64,000 bases of DNA from Pseudomonas lijiangensis (GCF_018968705.1 NZ_CP076668.1:372001-436000); one strand, 5' to 3'; positions 1 through 7,860 are shown, counted from the first letter of the stretch. Numbers and translations are program-made. The notes: a model not told the origin generated them from the sequence alone.

Positions 1-205
1 CACCAAACAAGGCGCTTACGGTATCTGGAACGCAAGCGTTGCCCTGGCGGATTACAACGCAGGCTGGCGTGTAGCCTTGCTGGGCAAGAACCTCGCTGAC
101 AAGTCGTACTCGCCGCTGCTGGCCACTGGCGGGAACTACATCTACCGTGCAGTACCGCGTGATGATGAACGTTATTTCGGTGTGCAGTTGCGTAAGGATT
201 TTTGA
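1..205 (+). CDS. TonB-dependent receptor, C-terminal fragment (5' end outside window)
   Basis: Only the last 67 residues are present, ending in LRKDF and a TGA. The alternating hydrophobic pattern, the phrase VALLGKNLADKSY and a terminal phenylalanine are the usual signature of the last strands of an outer-membrane TonB-dependent siderophore receptor barrel. Such receptors import ferric siderophores or other scarce ligands using TonB energy. The substrate cannot be read from this piece. The next gene, a flavin monooxygenase, starts 45 bases downstream on the same strand, so the receptor may belong to the same accessory metabolic cluster. Confidence 0.75.
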   Translation, partial: TKQGAYGIWNASVALADYNAGWRVALLGKNLADKSYSPLLATGGNYIYRAVPRDDERYFGVQLRKDF

Positions 206-250
206 GCCGTTGCGTGCAACAACCCTCAATGAATCGGTAAGGAGTTGGTT

Positions 251-1579
251 ATGAGCGAGTCCGCTCGTCAGTTGAAATTGGGCGCGTTTCTAATGGCCAC
301 CGGGCATCATGTGGCGGCCTGGCGTCACCCGGATGTTCCGGCCAATGCAGGGCTTGATATCAAGCACTACAAGCATCTGGCCAAGGTGGCGGAAGAGGCG
401 CGGTTCGACACCTTGTTCGTGGCCGACAGCGTGGCGGCAGCGACCGGAGATATCGCCAGTCACATGGCGCGCTCCGATCACTTCGAGCCGCTGACACTGC
501 TGTCGGCACTGAGCGCGGTGACCGAGCACATCGGCCTGATTGCAACAGCGACCACGACTTATAACGAGCCTTATCACGTCGCCCGCAAGTTCGCCTCGCT
601 GGACCATCTGTCCGGCGGGCGAGCCGGCTGGAACCTGGTGACTTCCGATGCCGCAGCCGAAGCCCTGAACTTCGGCCGTGAAGAACACGTGGGCCACGCC
701 GAGCGCTACAGCCGCGCCCGGGAGTTTCATCAGGTCGTGACCGGGCTCTGGGACAGTTGGGCGGACGATGCCTTTATCCGCGACAAGGCCAGCGGGGAGT
801 ATTACGACCCTGCCAAACTGCATGTACTCGACCATCAGGGCGAGCACTTCAAGGTCAAAGGCCCGCTGAATGTGGCGCGTTCTCCGCAAGGTCAGCCTGT
901 CGTGGTGCAGGCGGGTTCTTCTGAAGTGGGGCGGGATCTGGCGGCGCAGACGGCTGAAGTGGTCTTCACGGCCCAGACCTCACTGGCCGATGCCCAGGCG
1001 TTCTACGCCGATATCAAGGGTCGGCTGAAGGCTTACGGGCGCAGTGCCGACTCGCTGAAAATCATGCCCGGCGTGTTTATCGTCGTGGCTGAAACCGAGG
1101 TTGAGGCCCGGGCGAAATTCGAGTCGTTCCAGGATCTGGTCGATCCCCATGTGGGCGTGGCGTTGCTGGGCCGCATGCTGGGCAATTTCGATCTGTCGGG
1201 CTACCCGCTGGACGGGCCGTTGCCGGAGTTGCCGTTGACCGACAGCGGCCAGCGCAGTCGGCAAAAGCTGCTGACCGATCTGGCGGAAAAGGAAAACCTG
1301 AACCTTGCACAACTGGGGCGGCGCATTGCCGGTGGCCGAGGCCATTACAGTCTGATCGGCACGCCGACGCAGATCGCCGATGAGTTGCAGACCTGGTTCG
1401 AGCAAGGCGCTGCCGACGGCTTCAACGTGCTGGTGCCGCATCTGCCCGGAGGCCTGGAAGATGTGGCGCGTCTGCTGGTGCCGGAGTTGCAACGTCGCGG
1501 CTTGTTCCGCACCGAATACGAAGGCTCGACCCTGCGTGAGAACCTCGGACTGCAAAGGCCGTCGAACCGCTTCGAATAA
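251..1579 (+). CDS. LLM-class flavin-dependent monooxygenase (NtaA/SnaA/DszA family)
   Basis: The 442-residue protein has the layout of two-component FMN-dependent monooxygenases that act on nitrilotriacetate, pristinamycin precursors or dibenzothiophene sulfone. FEPLTLLSALSAVTEHIGL (about residues 77-95) is followed by ATTTYNEPYHVARKFASLD and the family hallmark GGRAGWNLVTS. These enzymes need a separate flavin reductase, which is not visible nearby. An in-frame TTG lies at 245, but the ATG at 251 sits correctly behind the GGAG at 240-244 and was chosen. The neighbouring sulfonate-type binding protein points to an organosulfur or related substrate; that is inference. Confidence 0.85.
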   Translation: MSESARQLKLGAFLMATGHHVAAWRHPDVPANAGLDIKHYKHLAKVAEEARFDTLFVADSVAAATGDIASHMARSDHFEPLTLLSALSAVTEHIGLIATATTTYNEPYHVARKFASLDHLSGGRAGWNLVTSDAAAEALNFGREEHVGHAERYSRAREFHQVVTGLWDSWADDAFIRDKASGEYYDPAKLHVLDHQGEHFKVKGPLNVARSPQGQPVVVQAGSSEVGRDLAAQTAEVVFTAQTSLADAQAFYADIKGRLKAYGRSADSLKIMPGVFIVVAETEVEARAKFESFQDLVDPHVGVALLGRMLGNFDLSGYPLDGPLPELPLTDSGQRSRQKLLTDLAEKENLNLAQLGRRIAGGRGHYSLIGTPTQIADELQTWFEQGAADGFNVLVPHLPGGLEDVARLLVPELQRRGLFRTEYEGSTLRENLGLQRPSNRFE

Positions 1580-1588
1580 CCGAAACCT

Positions 1589-1693
1589 GTAGGAGCGGAT
1601 TTATCCGCGAGACGGCATTTCCGGCGACAGATCTTCTGCGGATGTACCGGCCTCTCGCGAATGAGCGGAGCGCCGCCCGATTCGCTCCTACGA
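1589..1693. repeat. REP-type intergenic palindrome pair
   Basis: The gap between the monooxygenase and the binding protein holds an arm beginning TGTAGGAGCGGATTTATCCG and, about 60 bases on, a second arm with GAGCGGAGCGCCGCCCGAT ending in TCGCTCCTACG. The GCGCCGCCCGATTCGCT core closely matches the palindrome beside the IS110 element at 3771-3828. It is therefore a genome-dispersed repeat of the Pseudomonas REP kind. It may act as a transcript stabiliser or attenuator after the monooxygenase gene. Confidence 0.7.
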
Positions 1694-1721
1694 GGGTTCG
1701 CAATTCACAAGGAAAATGTTC

Positions 1722-2666
1722 ATGAAACCACTGGCATTCATCGCCGCCGTCCTGACCTTGTGCGGTGTGTTCAATACCGCCATCGCCCAGGAACCGGACG
1801 CGCTGCGCATCGGTTATCAGAAAGGCTCCATCACTCTGGTACTGGCCAAGGAACACGGCTTGCTGGAAAAGCGTTTTGCCAATACCCGGATCAAGTGGAT
1901 CGAGTTTCCAGCCGGGCCGCAGATGCTTGAGGCCTTGAATATCGGCAGTCTGGATATCGCTTCGACCGGCGATATTCCGCCGATCTTCGCTCAGGTGGCG
2001 GGTGCCGATCTGGTGTACATCGGTGCCGAGCCCGCCAAGCCGCAAGCCGAAACCATCCTGGTGCGCAATGACAGTCCGCTCAAGGGCGTGGCTGATCTCA
2101 AAGGGCGAAAGGTCGCCTTGCAGAAGGGCTCCAGCGCACACAACCTGGTGCTGCGTGCCTTGAACAAGGCTGGTCTGAGCTTCAAGGATATCCAGCCGGT
2201 CTACCTGACTCCGGCCGATGCCCGTGCCGCGTTCGAGAACGGCAGTGTCGATGCCTGGGCCATCTGGGACCCCTATTACTCCATCGCCATCAACGAAGGG
2301 CATAGCCGTGTGCTGGCCAATGGCGAAGGGCTTGGTCTGTCTGGGCCGATCTATACTGCCCGCCGGGCCTATGCCGAAAGCAACAGGGCGTTCGTTCAGC
2401 AAGTCCTGGATGAACTGAGTGCCGCCGATGCGCTGACCCGCAGCGACCGTGCCGAGAGCATCCAGATCCTGGTGCGCAGCATGGGCCTGCCGGAAGCGGT
2501 GATCGCCCAGTACATCGACCATCGTCCAGAATCTCCCAGCTTGCCGATCACGCCCGAAATCATCCGCGCCCAACAGGCCACCGCCGATCTGTTCTACGAG
2601 AACCGACTGGTGCCCAAGCGGGTCGATGTACAGCAGGCTGTATTGAAGGAAGGCGTTCGCGAATGA
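1722..2666 (+). CDS. ABC transporter substrate-binding protein, aliphatic sulfonate type (SsuA-like)
   Basis: A 314-residue periplasmic binding protein with a cleavable signal peptide (hydrophobic to about residue 22, ending at IAQ before EPDALRIGYQ). The N-terminal phrase LRIGYQKGSITLVLAKEHGLLEKRF, the motif GPQMLEALNIGSLDIASTGDIPP and VDAWAIWDPY are typical of the SsuA/TauA class that captures sulfonates or taurine. The ATG at 1716 is too close to the AAGGA at 1709-1713; the ATG at 1722 has normal spacing. No permease or ATPase gene accompanies it here, so it must use a transporter encoded elsewhere. It sits between an LLM monooxygenase and an aldo/keto reductase. Confidence 0.85.
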   Translation: MKPLAFIAAVLTLCGVFNTAIAQEPDALRIGYQKGSITLVLAKEHGLLEKRFANTRIKWIEFPAGPQMLEALNIGSLDIASTGDIPPIFAQVAGADLVYIGAEPAKPQAETILVRNDSPLKGVADLKGRKVALQKGSSAHNLVLRALNKAGLSFKDIQPVYLTPADARAAFENGSVDAWAIWDPYYSIAINEGHSRVLANGEGLGLSGPIYTARRAYAESNRAFVQQVLDELSAADALTRSDRAESIQILVRSMGLPEAVIAQYIDHRPESPSLPITPEIIRAQQATADLFYENRLVPKRVDVQQAVLKEGVRE

Positions 2667-2715
2667 ATGTATTTGCGCAAAGGCCATCCCAAACCACCTA
2701 ACAAGAGAGGACTCA

Positions 2716-3753
2716 ATGACCTACATCGCTGCCGAAAACCGCTATAACGACATGCCTTATCGCCGTACTGGCCGCAGTGGGCTGGTGTTGCCGGCCCTCT
2801 CGCTTGGTCTTTGGCACAACTTCGGTGACAGCACGCCCATCGAGACACAGCGCGCCATGCTGCGCACGGCATTCGACCTGGGCATCAACCATTTCGACCT
2901 GGCCAACAACTATGGCCCGCCCTATGGCAGTGCCGAGATCAATTTTGGTCGCCTGCTGCGTGAAGATTTCAAGCAGTACCGTGACGAGTTGATCATCTCC
3001 ACCAAGGCGGGATGGGACATGTGGCCTGGGCCGTACGGTCAGGGCGGCGGCTCACGCAAATATGTGCTGGCCAGTCTCGATCAGAGTTTGCAGCGCCTGG
3101 GCCTCGATTATGTGGATATCTTCTATTCCCACCGCTTCGACCCGGACACGCCGCTGGAAGAAACCGCAGGCGCACTGGCCACTGCCGTGCAGCAGGGCAA
3201 GGCGCTGTACATCGGCATCTCTTCCTACTCGGGCTCGAAAACCCGGGAAATCGCCGCGCTGCTGAAAGAGTGGAAAGTGCCGCTGTTGATTCATCAACCG
3301 GCTTACAACCTGCTCAACCGCTGGGTCGAAAAAGACCTGCTCGATGCAACCGAAGAGCTGGGCGCGGGCGTGATTGCCTTTACCGCGCTGGCTCAGGGGC
3401 TGCTGTCGGACAAGTATCTCAATGGCGTGCCGCAGGACGCCCGGGTCAATCGTCCGGGTGGCGGTTCGTTGCAGGCTTCGCATTTGTCGGAAGAGAACAT
3501 TGCCCATGTGCGGGCACTCAACGAGATCGCCAAGCGTCGCGGCCAAAGCCTGGCACAGATGGCACTGGCCTGGACCCTGCGTGATCCGCGCGTGACGTCA
3601 GCCCTGATCGGTGCGAGCCGTCCAGAGCAGATCATCGAGAACGTGGGGGCGTTGAAGAACCTTGAGTTCAGCAGTGAAGAGCTGGCAGAGATTGATCGTT
3701 TTGCCGTGGAAGGCGGGATCAATCTCTGGGAAAAGCCATCGTTGGCTCAATAA
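2716..3753 (+). CDS. Aldo/keto reductase, YghZ/MgrA-like
   Basis: A 345-residue NADPH-dependent aldo/keto reductase. The catalytic tetrad is visible: D61 and Y66 in HFDLANNYGPPYG, K97 in ISTKAGWDMWPG and H139 in DIFYSHRFD. The long GPYGQGGGSRKY insertion after the lysine is typical of the YghZ (L-glyceraldehyde 3-phosphate reductase) branch. The C-terminal SALIGASRPEQIIENV binds the cofactor phosphate. It begins 49 bases after the binding-protein gene, behind an AGAGAGGA Shine-Dalgarno, and probably shares its transcript. It may reduce an aldehyde released by the upstream monooxygenase; that link is inference. Confidence 0.85.
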   Translation: MTYIAAENRYNDMPYRRTGRSGLVLPALSLGLWHNFGDSTPIETQRAMLRTAFDLGINHFDLANNYGPPYGSAEINFGRLLREDFKQYRDELIISTKAGWDMWPGPYGQGGGSRKYVLASLDQSLQRLGLDYVDIFYSHRFDPDTPLEETAGALATAVQQGKALYIGISSYSGSKTREIAALLKEWKVPLLIHQPAYNLLNRWVEKDLLDATEELGAGVIAFTALAQGLLSDKYLNGVPQDARVNRPGGGSLQASHLSEENIAHVRALNEIAKRRGQSLAQMALAWTLRDPRVTSALIGASRPEQIIENVGALKNLEFSSEELAEIDRFAVEGGINLWEKPSLAQ

Positions 3754-3765
3754 TCTCTTGATGGG

Positions 3766-3828
3766 GTGGGAGCGAATCGGGCGGCGTTCCGCTTATTCGC
3801 GAATGAGCGGAACGCCGCCCGATTCGCT
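3766..3828. repeat. REP palindrome that is the IS110 target
   Basis: Two perfect 23-base arms, 3771-3793 (beginning AGCGAATCGGGC) and 3806-3828 (ending CCGATTCGCT), enclose a 12-base loop. The left arm is preceded by GTGGG at 3766-3770. Its expected partner CCCAC is missing at 3829 but appears beyond the insertion sequence, at 4998-5002 and again at 5013-5017. The full REP therefore had 28-base arms and was cut by the IS exactly after its CT. REP sequences are known targets of several IS110-family elements. Confidence 0.85.
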
Positions 3829-3837
3829 TGTATGGTA

Positions 3838-4005
3838 GAGCTTGAAGGGGTGGTGGGACGAACAATTCGCATCTGACTGCAGCCACAGTACAGACCGTGG
3901 GAGACCTCGCCTCACCCCTTCCACCAAAAGCGCCGATAAAGAATGCTTCGTTCAAGCGACGATAGAAACAAGCCTGCGCCTCTGGGTGAACCCCCTCAAG
4001 CCGTA
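3838..4005 (+). ncRNA. Putative IS110 bridge RNA (ends approximate)
   Basis: The left end folds into two loop modules like those of the IS621 bridge RNA. Target loop: a 9-base stem, GAAGGGGTG (3844-3852) with CACCCCTTC (3913-3921), encloses an internal loop and an inner ACTG/CAGT hairpin. The 5' side holds ATTCGC (3865-3870), identical to the left target at 3822-3827. The 3' side holds GTGGGAG (3897-3903), the exact reverse complement of the right target CTCCCAC. Donor loop: GCGC (3930-3933) with GCGC (3976-3979) and inner GCTT/AAGC. It carries AGAAT (3940-3944), matching the right end at 4991-4995, and ACAAG (3968-3972), the reverse complement of CTTGT at the left junction. Transcript ends are guesses. 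Confidence 0.7.
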
Positions 4006-4029
4006 AAACCTTAGCGTGGAGAAGTGCCC

Positions 4030-4980
4030 ATGGCAATGCGCGTTTCGCAGTCAATCGTGGGCGTGGATGTTGCCAAGATTGAACTCGTTACCTATCAGGC
4101 AGACCTGGATCTGCTCACCTCGATAGCCAATGAAAAGCCCGCCATAAAGCGCTGGCTTAAAACGTTGCCAAGGCCCACCGCCATTGCTGTTGAGGCGACC
4201 AATATTTATCACGTCGATCTGGTCGAGCTGGCTTACGAGTCGGGTTTTGACGTCTACATCATCGACGGTTTTCAACTGAGCAATTACCGTAAAGGCATTG
4301 GTGGCCGTAGTAAAACGGATGCTTCCGATGCTCGTCTTCTGGCCCGTTTTCTGAAAAACGAAGGCGAAGATCTACGCCCCTGGACCCCGCCTCCAGCCGT
4401 CTATGGCAAGCTGCAAAGCCTTCTGCGCCGCAGGGCTTCGCTGGTTCAGGCCAAAACCAGCCTGACCCAGAGCTGGGCAAATGACGCCAGTTTGAAAGCC
4501 GCCTTCGCAGCTTTCCTCAAGTCCATCGAGCGGCTGGACCTGTTGGTCCAGAAGAAGCTCAAAGAGGTCTTGCGCGAAGCCGGCCTGCTGGAGCAAGTCG
4601 CCCGATGCCAAGCTGTCGAAGGCATCGGTTTTCTGACCGCGACCGCTCTGGTCATGGCTTACAGCCGAGGCGACTTCACGAGTAGCGATTCATACATCGC
4701 CTTTTTGGGCATGGACCTGAGGGTGACTGACTCAGGCCAAAAAAATGGCCGCCGATCCCTGACCAAGCGAGGTTGCTCGGAGATCCGCCGATTGCTGCAC
4801 AACGCCGCCATGTCCGCGAGCCGATCAAGTGCCTGGAAAGAGTTTTACGACCATCATCGCAGCCGTGGAAAAGCGACCACAGAAGTGCTCGTCATGCTCG
4901 CTCGTAAACTCGCTCGGGTGGCATTCGCCCTGATGAAGAATCAGAGCGAATATCAAACCAAAGGGTGGGTTATGGCTTGA
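4030..4980 (+). CDS. IS110-family transposase (DEDD/serine recombinase)
   Basis: A 316-residue enzyme of the IS110 group. The N-terminal RuvC-like half shows D13 (VGVDVAK), E55 (AVEATN) and the pair D97/D100 (KTDASDAR). The C-terminal Transposase_20 half shows the conserved DSGQKNG with Ser235, the likely nucleophile by analogy with IS621, followed by SLTKRGCSEIRRLLHNAA. With the bridge RNA it would pair donor and target DNA and exchange strands at the CT core. The ATG at 4030 lies just after an in-frame GTG at 4024; a GGAG at 4018-4021 serves either. The reading frame is intact, so the element may be active. Confidence 0.92.
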   Translation: MAMRVSQSIVGVDVAKIELVTYQADLDLLTSIANEKPAIKRWLKTLPRPTAIAVEATNIYHVDLVELAYESGFDVYIIDGFQLSNYRKGIGGRSKTDASDARLLARFLKNEGEDLRPWTPPPAVYGKLQSLLRRRASLVQAKTSLTQSWANDASLKAAFAAFLKSIERLDLLVQKKLKEVLREAGLLEQVARCQAVEGIGFLTATALVMAYSRGDFTSSDSYIAFLGMDLRVTDSGQKNGRRSLTKRGCSEIRRLLHNAAMSASRSSAWKEFYDHHRSRGKATTEVLVMLARKLARVAFALMKNQSEYQTKGWVMA

Positions 4981-4995
4981 TCACAACCATAGAAT

Positions 4996-5022
4996 CTCCC
5001 ACAGATTCAGCTCCCACAGATT
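4996..5022. repeat. 15-base tandem duplication at the IS right junction
   Basis: CTCCCACAGATT occurs at 4996-5007 and again at 5011-5022, separated by CAG, so the unit is a 15-base tandem step. Both copies start with the CT core and the CCCAC expected to complete the interrupted REP. It could be an ancestral feature of the target, or a scar from imprecise IS movement. Confidence 0.6.
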
Positions 5023-5038
5023 GCTTTAACAGGGGGGG

Positions 5039-6475
5039 TTAGCCCTCATCCCCTTCATCGTCATCACCGCCATCGACCTTCATGCCCAGTTCCTTGATCT
5101 TGCGGGTCAAGGTATTGCGGCCCCAGCCCAGCAGCACGGCGGCGTCGCGACGGCGACCGGCGGTGTGCTTGAGGGCGGTTTCGATCATGATGCGCTCGAA
5201 GGTCGGCACGGCGCTGTCCAGCAGGCTGGATTGCCCGCGTGACAAGGCCTGGTCTGCCCACTGACGCAGTGCCTGTTCCCAGTTGGTGACCGGCGCGGCA
5301 TCTTGCGGCAGGCTGAGCAGTTCAGGTGGCAGGTCGCTGATATGCACTTCACGACCTGAAGCCATGACCGTGATCCAGCGGCAAGTGTTCTCCAGTTGGC
5401 GAACGTTACCCGGCCATGGCAGGTGCTTGAGGTATTCCTCTGTCTCGGCCTTGAGCAGCTTGGGCTCGACCGCCAGTTCCTGTGCGGCGCGGCTCAGGAA
5501 GTGCTTGGCCAGGGTCGGGATGTCTTCGCGACGGTCCGACATGCGTGGAATATGGATGCGGATCACGTTCAGGCGGTGGAACAAGTCCTCACGGAACTTG
5601 CCGGCCTGCACCAGGGTTTCGAGGTTCTGGTGAGTCGCGGCAATGATGCGCACATCGACCTTGACCGGCGTATGACCGCCGACCCGATAGAACTCGCCGT
5701 CAGCCAGAACCCGCAGCAGACGGGTCTGGGTATCGGCCGGCATGTCACCGATTTCATCGAGAAACAGTGTGCCGCCATCGGCTTGTTCGAAGCGACCGCG
5801 ACGCAGGTTGGCCGCGCCGGTGAAGGCGCCTTTTTCGTGGCCAAACAGCTCAGACTCCATCAGATCCTTGGGAATCGCTGCCATGTTCAGCGCAATGAAC
5901 GGCGAAGCCGAACGCGGGCTGTGGCGGTGCAGGGCGTGGGCGACCAGTTCTTTACCGGTGCCCGACTCGCCATTGATCAGCACGGTGATGTTGGAGTGGC
6001 TCAAACGCCCGATGGCGCGAAACACTTCCTGCATCGCAGGGGCTTCACCAATGATTTCCGGGGTGCGGGTCAGGGTTGGAGCTGCATCCAGGCCTTGTTG
6101 CTCCTGGGCGTGCTGGTTGGCACGCTTGACCAGCGAGACGGCTTCGTCGACGTCGAACGGTTTTGGCAGGTACTCGAAGGCACCTCCCTGATACGACGCC
6201 ACGGCGCTGTCCAGGTCCGAGTGTGCGGTCATGATGATCACCGGCAGGCGCGGATGCTGCTCGCGAATCCTGGCCAGCAGATCCAGGCCACTGGCACCGG
6301 GCATGCGGATGTCGGAAATGATCACGTCCGGTTGCTGACGGGCCAGGCGACTCATCACCCCATCCGCGCTATCGAAGCTTTGTGTGGTCATGCCTTCCTG
6401 TTGCAGAGCCTTTTCCAGTACCCAGCGGATGGAACGATCGTCATCTACGATCCAGACAGTTTCACTACGGCTCAT
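5039..6475 (-). CDS. ntrC: Nitrogen regulation response regulator NtrC (NRI)
   Basis: A 478-residue bacterial enhancer-binding protein. The receiver domain has its acidic pocket (VDDD, residues 10-13) and phospho-acceptor D55 (IISDIRMPG). A central AAA+ sigma-54 activation domain follows, with GESGTGKE (Walker A) and the sigma-54 contact loop GAFTGA. At the C terminus is a Fis-type helix-turn-helix (RRRDAAVLLGWGRNTLTRKIKEL). Phosphorylated by NtrB under nitrogen limitation, it activates sigma-54 promoters such as glnA. Its ATG overlaps the ntrB stop by four bases, so the two are translated as a coupled pair. The IS110 element ends about 40 bases past its stop codon. Confidence 0.97.
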   Translation of the reverse strand: MSRSETVWIVDDDRSIRWVLEKALQQEGMTTQSFDSADGVMSRLARQQPDVIISDIRMPGASGLDLLARIREQHPRLPVIIMTAHSDLDSAVASYQGGAFEYLPKPFDVDEAVSLVKRANQHAQEQQGLDAAPTLTRTPEIIGEAPAMQEVFRAIGRLSHSNITVLINGESGTGKELVAHALHRHSPRSASPFIALNMAAIPKDLMESELFGHEKGAFTGAANLRRGRFEQADGGTLFLDEIGDMPADTQTRLLRVLADGEFYRVGGHTPVKVDVRIIAATHQNLETLVQAGKFREDLFHRLNVIRIHIPRMSDRREDIPTLAKHFLSRAAQELAVEPKLLKAETEEYLKHLPWPGNVRQLENTCRWITVMASGREVHISDLPPELLSLPQDAAPVTNWEQALRQWADQALSRGQSSLLDSAVPTFERIMIETALKHTAGRRRDAAVLLGWGRNTLTRKIKELGMKVDGGDDDEGDEG

Positions 6476-7557
6476 GGCGAAGCGGCTCCTTGTTCCAGCG
6501 GCAGGAAGATCGAGAAAGTGGTGTGGCCGGTATGGCTCTCACATTCGATCAGCCCCTGGTGCTGGCTAATGATGTTCTGGGTAATGGCAAGACCTAGTCC
6601 CGTACCATCCGGGCGGCCACTGACCATGGGGTAGAAAATGGTTTCCTGAAGTTCGGCCGGAATACCGGGGCCGTTGTCGATGATTTCGATCTTGCTCACC
6701 AGTCGATGGCGAATGTGCCCGATGGTGAACTGGCGCATGGCGCGGGTGCGCAGGGTGATTCGTCCCAGGCGCAGCTCGTTCTGACTGCCGATGGCCTGCA
6801 TCGCGTTGCGTACGATATTGAGTACGGCCTGAATCATTTGTTCACGGTCGATCAGAACGTCCGGGATGCTTGGATCATAGTCGCGCACCAGAGTGATGCA
6901 CCCTTGGGTTTCTGCCTCGACCAGACTGCTGACCCGCTCAAGTACTTCGTGCACATTGGTCATGGCCAGCGAAGGCAGCTTGTTGGAGCCCAGCATCCGG
7001 TCGACCAGATTACGCAGGCGATCGGCCTCTTCGATGATGACGTTGGTGTAGTCCTTGAGGCTTTCCTCGGGCAGTTCGCGGGACAGCAACTGGGCCGCGC
7101 CGCGAATTCCGCCGAGGGGGTTCTTGATTTCGTGAGCCAGGCCACGCACCAGCATCTTGGTGGTTTCCTGCTTGGACAGCTGGGCCTCTTCCTTGGTGAT
7201 GCGCAACAGGCGATCACGAGGATGAACCTCAAGCAGCAAAAGGGTTTCACCCTTGTTGAGGATAGGTGTCACCGCATAGTCGACGGTCAGGGTCTGGCCG
7301 GTCAGTGCGGTAAGCATGGCTTCACGCTTGGTGAAAGGGTGGGCCTGTTCCACGGCCTGACGAAGCGAGCTGAGTGCTTCGGCGGACTCGGTGAACAGTT
7401 CGCTGATGAATTGTCCATGGCTGCGCTGACCACTGATGGCCAGCAGCATTTCCGCTGCCGGGTTCATGTACTCAAGGCGCAGATCGGCATTGAGCAGAAT
7501 GGTGGCAGTGGTCAGGTTGTCCAGTAACAGACGGTGCAGCGCGTCGCTGATAGTCAT
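6472..7557 (-). CDS. ntrB: Nitrogen regulation sensor histidine kinase NtrB (NRII)
   Basis: A 361-residue soluble histidine kinase without membrane segments. The N-terminal PAS domain (about residues 8-110, LLNADLRLEYMNPAAEMLL) is followed by the DHp helix with phospho-accepting H142 in LVRGLAHEIKNPLGG. The ATP-binding domain has an N box (NIVRNAMQAI), DNGPGIP and GTGLGLAI. In complex with PII protein it acts as kinase or phosphatase of NtrC. The open frame runs 45 codons further upstream, but MTISDALHRLLLDNL at 7557 is the conserved N terminus. Confidence 0.96.
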   Translation of the reverse strand: MTISDALHRLLLDNLTTATILLNADLRLEYMNPAAEMLLAISGQRSHGQFISELFTESAEALSSLRQAVEQAHPFTKREAMLTALTGQTLTVDYAVTPILNKGETLLLLEVHPRDRLLRITKEEAQLSKQETTKMLVRGLAHEIKNPLGGIRGAAQLLSRELPEESLKDYTNVIIEEADRLRNLVDRMLGSNKLPSLAMTNVHEVLERVSSLVEAETQGCITLVRDYDPSIPDVLIDREQMIQAVLNIVRNAMQAIGSQNELRLGRITLRTRAMRQFTIGHIRHRLVSKIEIIDNGPGIPAELQETIFYPMVSGRPDGTGLGLAITQNIISQHQGLIECESHTGHTTFSIFLPLEQGAASP

Positions 7558-7675
7558 GAATCTTGTTGACCTCTTTTGGCACATTGCAATCGCGGAGGTG
7601 CAGGGCTGAGCCGTCCTGGCCAGCATCAGCAAAGCCACTGATACGGTGCTTAACGGGGTGCTGTACAAGCGAAGT

Positions 7676-7691
7676 TGCAAGAACCAAACCA
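7676..7691 (-). promoter_or_regulatory. Candidate sigma-54 promoter for ntrBC
   Basis: On the minus strand the sequence reads TGGTTTGGTTCTTGCA. It has the invariant GG and GC separated by ten bases and a good TTGCA -12 element; the -24 element TGGTTTG is weaker than the consensus TGGCACG. It lies about 120 bases from the ntrB start, downstream of the NtrC dyad. The presence of both suggests autoregulation of ntrBC. Confidence 0.4.
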
Positions 7692-7819
7692 AGGCTCCGA
7701 AAAGAAGCGTTTAATTCGCAAAATCGGGCCTTTTTTGGATCGGTGCTCACATAAGGCGCCATGCGACAGTCATTTCTGAACCATATTGGGCTGTCTTGAG
7801 GCGTGCCGAAGCACATGAT

Positions 7820-7834
7820 GCACCATTAAGGTGC
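7820..7834. promoter_or_regulatory. NtrC-type binding site (perfect dyad)
   Basis: GCACC-ATTAA-GGTGC is an exact match to the dyad bound by NtrC (GCACC, five bases, GGTGC). It lies about 130 bases upstream of the candidate sigma-54 promoter of ntrBC, a normal enhancer distance. It is just past the stop codon of the DUF4124 gene, so it can only serve the leftward ntrBC unit. Confidence 0.65.
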
Positions 7835-7860
7835 CTTGTTGGCGGGATGGCCTTTTATGC

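Larger units (their letters stand above)
3829..4997 (+). mobile_element. IS110-family insertion sequence inserted in a REP
   Basis: The element has one transposase gene, a non-coding left end of about 200 bases and a very short right end. This is the IS110-group layout, with the regulatory RNA on the left. It lacks terminal inverted repeats. A CT dinucleotide lies at both junctions (3827-3828 and 4996-4997), as expected for recombination at a shared core. Right boundary: the sequence from 4996 to 5007 (CTCCCACAGATT) is repeated at 5011-5022, so the end could also be 5012. The 4997 end is preferred because AGAAT just before it matches the donor guide of the RNA. Confidence 0.8.
7558..7860. other. 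Intergenic region upstream of ntrB
   Basis: About 300 bases without a supported gene, between the stop of the DUF4124 gene and the ntrB start, both read leftwards. It contains a perfect NtrC-type dyad (7820-7834) and a sigma-54-like promoter match (7676-7691). Small open frames here have no recognisable product. Confidence 0.6.

Noticed and set aside
7578..7593. Plus-strand TGGCACATTGCA considered as a sigma-54 promoter
   Set aside because: The GG and GC are not ten bases apart, and no rightward gene follows.
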